The notes under the pieces were generated by a model, which worked only from the letters and a program-made list of their open reading frames with translations, did not search any database and was not told the DNA's origin. From Gemmatimonadota bacterium (lineage in GTDB: Bacteria; Gemmatimonadota; Gemmatimonadetes; Longimicrobiales; Gaopeijiaceae): a DNA stretch of 7,703 nucleotides. The DNA lies in assembly GCA_024638395.1 (NCBI GenBank), contig JAHEKK010000138.1, positions 1-7,703 of the forward strand, given 5' to 3'. The number at the start of each line of letters is the position of its first letter. The stretch's first letter is position 1. Below, in pieces: positions 4,923 to 7,703 of the stretch. The translations under genes were made by a program, and so were the position numbers.

Positions 4923-7342
4923 GTCGTCTCGGTGTGCTTACGGCGCTGGTGGGGATGGTGCTGGTGGAGGCGGCGCCCTCGGTCGGCCGCGGGGGCAGCG
5001 CCACGGGGGGCGGCTGGCCGGGAAACGGGGCGCCGGTGGCTCTTTCGGGACGGGCTTCTGTTCCGGCTTCCCCCGGGGAAGAACAGGTTCCGCCTGGGCA
5101 TGTGGGGTCGGAAACCTGCGGCGAGTGTCATGGGGAGGCCTATGAGGCTTGGTCCGCGTCCACCCACGGCACGGCGGGGGGACCCCCGTCGCCGGCTACG
5201 GTCATCGCGCCTTTCGATGGCCGCCCCATCCAGTTCGCCGACGCGACCGTGACCCCGGTGGTCTCGGATGAGGGGGCGTACCTCTTCCGGATCGCGCGCT
5301 CCGAGCGTCCCGTTCAAGACTTGATCGTCGACGGGGTCATTGGCGCCGGTCACATGGTGGGAGGGGGCACCCAGGGATTCGTGTCCAGTTTCCCCGACGG
5401 CACCCGCCGCTTCCTTCCGTTCGACTATTCCGAAGACCTGGACACGTGGTTCTGCAACACCGCGTTCGTTGCCGGATTCTGGGTTCCCGGCGCAGACCGG
5501 GCTGCCCTCCGGGGGGATGCCGGATGGTTGCCCATCACCCCCGACATGCGAATGACCGAGTGCGGTGACTGGCCGCCGGCCCGGATCCTGGGGACGAACC
5601 GGCGCTTCGCCAACTGCCAGAATTGCCACGGAAGTCAGATCGAGGTCGCCTTCGAAGAAGAGCTGGGCCGCTACGAGACGCGGGTCGGCGGCCTCGATAT
5701 CAATTGCGAGTCCTGCCATGGTCCCGGGGAGAACCACGTTGGGCGGGCCCTGTCGGGGGCGCTGTCCACCTCTTCGGATCTGGGCATCGCGGTTCTGGAC
5801 ACCCTGGGTGTCGACGCCTCGCTCCGTACCTGCTTCCAGTGTCATGCGTTGAAGAGGGCGCTGGGGGATCAGGTGGCCGGCCTGGAAGTGGACTACTCAC
5901 TGGGGCTCCCCCTTGTCGGCGGCGACAGGCCCCTTTTTCCGGACGGCCGTATCCGGACCTTCGCATACCAGCAGAACCATCGTGCGAGCGCCTGCTACCT
6001 ATCGGGATCCATGACCTGTGTCGATTGTCATGATCCCCACAGCCAGGGGTACCGGGACCCCTTCGGCAACGGCCTGCCCGGACGCTTCGACGATGGACAA
6101 TGCACATCGTGCCACGCGAGCAAGGCCGTCGAACCGGAGGCTCACACCTTCCATCCCAGAGGCTCCGAGGGCGCACGATGCGTGTCGTGCCACATGCCCT
6201 ACCTGCAGCACCCGGCCCTGAGCGGCGCCATCCCCTACGGCCGTTCCGACCACACCATTCCGGTACCCCGGCCTGGCTTTGACGAATCGATGGGCGTCCA
6301 GTCGGCCTGTGCCCGATGCCATGCGGATCGATCTCCACAGGTCCTGGCCGCCCAGGCGGAGTCCTGGTGGGGAGACATGAAGCCCCACTCGGGGGTCGTC
6401 GGGGCACTCATGGCGGCGGAAGGCGTGATCGTGCCGGGCCGGGAGCCCCGAAGCGCGGCTTCGGGGACGGCCCGGGAGGAAGCCCTGATCGCCGCCGTGA
6501 GGGCCGGGGAGCGCCAGGGGCTCGGGAAGCTGATGGCCCTGGACGCTTGGGTCCTTTCGATGATCGAGAGCGGCGCCGTCGAAACGGGCGGGGACGGCTC
6601 GGCCCTGACCGCCGAAGCCCGCTCCGCCCTCCTCGCCCTGGCCGGCGACCGGGACCCGGACGTGCGGGCAGCGTCGTTGGCCGCGCTCCAGTCACTCGCG
6701 GGAGACGACGAGGAGATCAGGGCCCGCCTCGACGGCGCCCGGCAGGGCGAGGACGATCCGGAAGCGCTGGAGCGAAGATGGGCCGCCGCGCTGACGCAGT
6801 GGGCGTTCGTGGCGGGGCGGAGCCGAGGGAGCCAGAGTCAGCTCGCCCTCCTACGCCGAGCCCAGGAAGTCCGGCCCAGGGCCCCTGAAACCCTGGTTGG
6901 ACTGGCGGCGGGCCTGGCGGACGTGGGAGCCCTCGAAGAGGCCGTACAGGTGTATCTGGAGGCCCTTCGGCTCCAGCCGGAGAACCCCGTGGCCCTCGTG
7001 AACCTGGGCCTGAACCTGGAAGTTCTCGGCCGGGACGCGGAGGCCGAGGCCGTGTACGGTCAAGCCGTGGCCGTTCGCCCCACGGAGGCCGTCGCGCATC
7101 TCAACCTGGGGAATTCCCGTTTCCGCCGGGGCGATCTCGAGGCCGCCATCGAGTCCTACCGGGAGGCGGTGAGATTCGACCCCGGCCTGTCTCGCGCCCA
7201 CTTCTATCTGGGCGTAGCGCTGGTCAACACGGGGAGGGCCGCCGAAGCGCTGCCGTCTCTGTATGATGCGCTGGAATTTGCCCCGGCCGACGCGGAAGTG
7301 TTGGACGTGTTGCGGCAGGTCGAGGCGGCCCTGGGCCGCTAG
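4889..7342 (+). CDS. Exported octaheme c-type cytochrome with C-terminal HEAT-like and TPR repeats, 817 aa
   Basis: This is a cell-envelope electron-transfer protein. Its architecture matches multiheme proteins with a cytochrome c554-like domain followed by HEAT and TPR repeats, found in several environmental phyla. The ATG at 4889 is preferred over the in-frame TTG at 4793 because it begins a signal peptide: Arg-containing n-region, core LGVLTALVGMVLVEAA (14-29), no lipobox. A modest GAGG lies 11 bases upstream. A Gly/Pro-rich linker (~30-70) follows. Eight CXXCH heme motifs have His at residues 81, 247, 277, 319, 381, 409, 435 and 478. Other histidines (such as 94, 283, 364, 384, 422, 441, 455) could be distal ligands. 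Hemes 1 and 2 are 166 residues apart, with a beta-rich stretch and extra Cys189 and Cys225 between them; Cys369 is also unpaired with a heme motif. A HEAT-like segment lies near 575-610 and four TPRs span about 667-801. The TPRs probably bind a partner. The redox partner, substrate and direction of electron flow are unknown. Cytochrome c maturation genes are not in the window. Confidence 0.93.
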   Translation: MVSPGARVSVLSRLGVLTALVGMVLVEAAPSVGRGGSATGGGWPGNGAPVALSGRASVPASPGEEQVPPGHVGSETCGECHGEAYEAWSASTHGTAGGPPSPATVIAPFDGRPIQFADATVTPVVSDEGAYLFRIARSERPVQDLIVDGVIGAGHMVGGGTQGFVSSFPDGTRRFLPFDYSEDLDTWFCNTAFVAGFWVPGADRAALRGDAGWLPITPDMRMTECGDWPPARILGTNRRFANCQNCHGSQIEVAFEEELGRYETRVGGLDINCESCHGPGENHVGRALSGALSTSSDLGIAVLDTLGVDASLRTCFQCHALKRALGDQVAGLEVDYSLGLPLVGGDRPLFPDGRIRTFAYQQNHRASACYLSGSMTCVDCHDPHSQGYRDPFGNGLPGRFDDGQCTSCHASKAVEPEAHTFHPRGSEGARCVSCHMPYLQHPALSGAIPYGRSDHTIPVPRPGFDESMGVQSACARCHADRSPQVLAAQAESWWGDMKPHSGVVGALMAAEGVIVPGREPRSAASGTAREEALIAAVRAGERQGLGKLMALDAWVLSMIESGAVETGGDGSALTAEARSALLALAGDRDPDVRAASLAALQSLAGDDEEIRARLDGARQGEDDPEALERRWAAALTQWAFVAGRSRGSQSQLALLRRAQEVRPRAPETLVGLAAGLADVGALEEAVQVYLEALRLQPENPVALVNLGLNLEVLGRDAEAEAVYGQAVAVRPTEAVAHLNLGNSRFRRGDLEAAIESYREAVRFDPGLSRAHFYLGVALVNTGRAAEALPSLYDALEFAPADAEVLDVLRQVEAALGR
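6446..6466 (+). repeat. Perfect 9-bp hairpin inside the cytochrome gene
   Basis: CCCCGAAGC (6446-6454) and GCTTCGGGG (6458-6466) form a perfect nine-base stem around a three-base GCG loop. It covers codons 520-526, about 40 residues after the last heme motif and just before the HEAT/TPR part. No T-run follows, so it is not a typical intrinsic terminator. It could slow ribosomes at the domain boundary, or be a chance product of high GC. Confidence 0.5.
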
Positions 7343-7354
7343 GTAGCGTCCACG

Positions 7355-7390
7355 GAGGCCCCTTGATTGTGGGATCGGAAGGGTCGCCTC
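7355..7390 (+). terminator. Imperfect hairpin after the cytochrome stop codon
   Basis: Beginning 12 bases after the stop codon, GAGGCCCCTT (7355-7364) can pair with AAGGG (7379-7383) and GCCTC (7386-7390), giving ten base pairs broken by a two-base bulge, with a 14-base loop. No T-run follows, so it is not a canonical intrinsic terminator; it could end transcription weakly or protect the 3' end of the cytochrome mRNA. The remaining bases to 7446 show no gene and no convincing promoter. Confidence 0.35.
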
Positions 7391-7466
7391 GTCCAAACAG
7401 GGCTCTTGTCACTATCATTGGCGTTCGATCGTTTGCGGTTACGCCCAGGAGAGGAGAAGGCCCCGT

Positions 7467-7703
7467 ATGAAACCACTCGCTACCGTTGCGCTTGTAGGGG
7501 CCCTCGTGCTCCCTGCCTGCTATACCTACTCGCCCAGCACCGTCGGTGAGCTCACACCTGGAGATCAGGTACGGGCTCGCCTGACCGGAGCGCAGTTCGA
7601 CGAGTTGGACGAACACCTCCCGGGCGGAGACCGCGTCCTCGAGGGCGAGGTGATCGAATCGGGAGACGGCGGCATCCTCCTCGAGGTGCCGGTGGCCACC
7701 AGC
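7467..7703 (+). CDS. Small putative lipoprotein, 3' truncated by window edge
   Basis: The ATG at 7467 follows a strong purine-rich ribosome binding site (AGGAGAGGAGAAGG, 7447-7460). The first 17 residues form a lipoprotein signal peptide: Lys2, a hydrophobic core, and the lipobox LPAC with Cys18 as the lipidated residue. The mature protein would begin Cys-Tyr-Thr-Tyr and be anchored in the inner or outer membrane on the periplasmic side. The visible 79 residues continue with LTPGDQVRARLTG (29-41), an acidic stretch, then VLEGEVIES (57-65) and ILLEVPV (70-76). This pattern of short beta strands suggests a small beta-rich domain, similar in feel to uncharacterised lipoproteins of Gemmatimonadota-like genomes that I recall. 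The function is unknown. The frame runs off the right edge, so full length cannot be given. It lies 124 bases after the cytochrome on the same strand, with a hairpin between, so co-transcription is uncertain. Confidence 0.85.
   Translation, partial: MKPLATVALVGALVLPACYTYSPSTVGELTPGDQVRARLTGAQFDELDEHLPGGDRVLEGEVIESGDGGILLEVPVATS

Noticed and set aside
4778..5845. 355-codon minus-strand frame opposite the cytochrome
   Set aside because: It covers the signal peptide and the first four heme motifs of the cytochrome, and its Arg/Pro/Gly-rich translation has no recognisable fold.
7406..7434. Possible sigma-70 promoter before the lipoprotein (TTGTCA, or TATCAT at 7413)
   Set aside because: TTGTCA has only TCGTTT at a 17-base spacing, and TATCAT has no -35 partner at the right distance. 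Neither pair is convincing.

Overview
This window comes from a GC-rich bacterium and reads as ordinary chromosome: five protein-coding genes, tightly packed, with no RNA genes, insertion sequences or CRISPR arrays that I can see. The taxon cannot be fixed from the sequence. The high GC content, a lipoprotein whose mature end starts Cys-Tyr-Thr-Tyr, and a large multiheme cytochrome-TPR protein would suit Gemmatimonadota or a similar environmental phylum. That is an inference, not a demonstrated placement.

Layout from left to right. (1) Bases 1-1671, plus strand: the 3' part of an ABC exporter half-transporter (TAP/MsbA-like), cut by the left window edge. (2) Bases 1536-3482, minus strand: a long acyl-CoA dehydrogenase of the very-long-chain type. 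Its 3' end overlaps the exporter's 3' end tail to tail by 136 bases. (3) Bases 3479-4690, minus strand: a patatin-like phospholipase whose stop codon overlaps the dehydrogenase start (ATGA), so the two form a translationally coupled pair. (4) A 198-base divergent intergenic region (4691-4888), holding an inverted repeat that could hide the phospholipase ribosome binding site and a small candidate leader ORF ahead of the next gene. (5) Bases 4889-7342, plus strand: an exported octaheme c-type cytochrome fused to HEAT-like and TPR repeats. (6) Bases 7467-7703, plus strand: the 5' part of a small lipoprotein gene of unknown function, cut by the right edge.

How the genes may work together: the phospholipase would release fatty acids from lipids, and the dehydrogenase would carry out the first beta-oxidation step on long acyl-CoAs, so this pair looks like a lipid-turnover operon (inference). 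No acyl-CoA ligase is present in the window. The cytochrome and the lipoprotein are envelope proteins. They share a strand but are separated by 124 bases that contain a hairpin, so they may be separate transcription units. No functional link between the cytochrome and the lipid genes is visible beyond the shared divergent promoter region.
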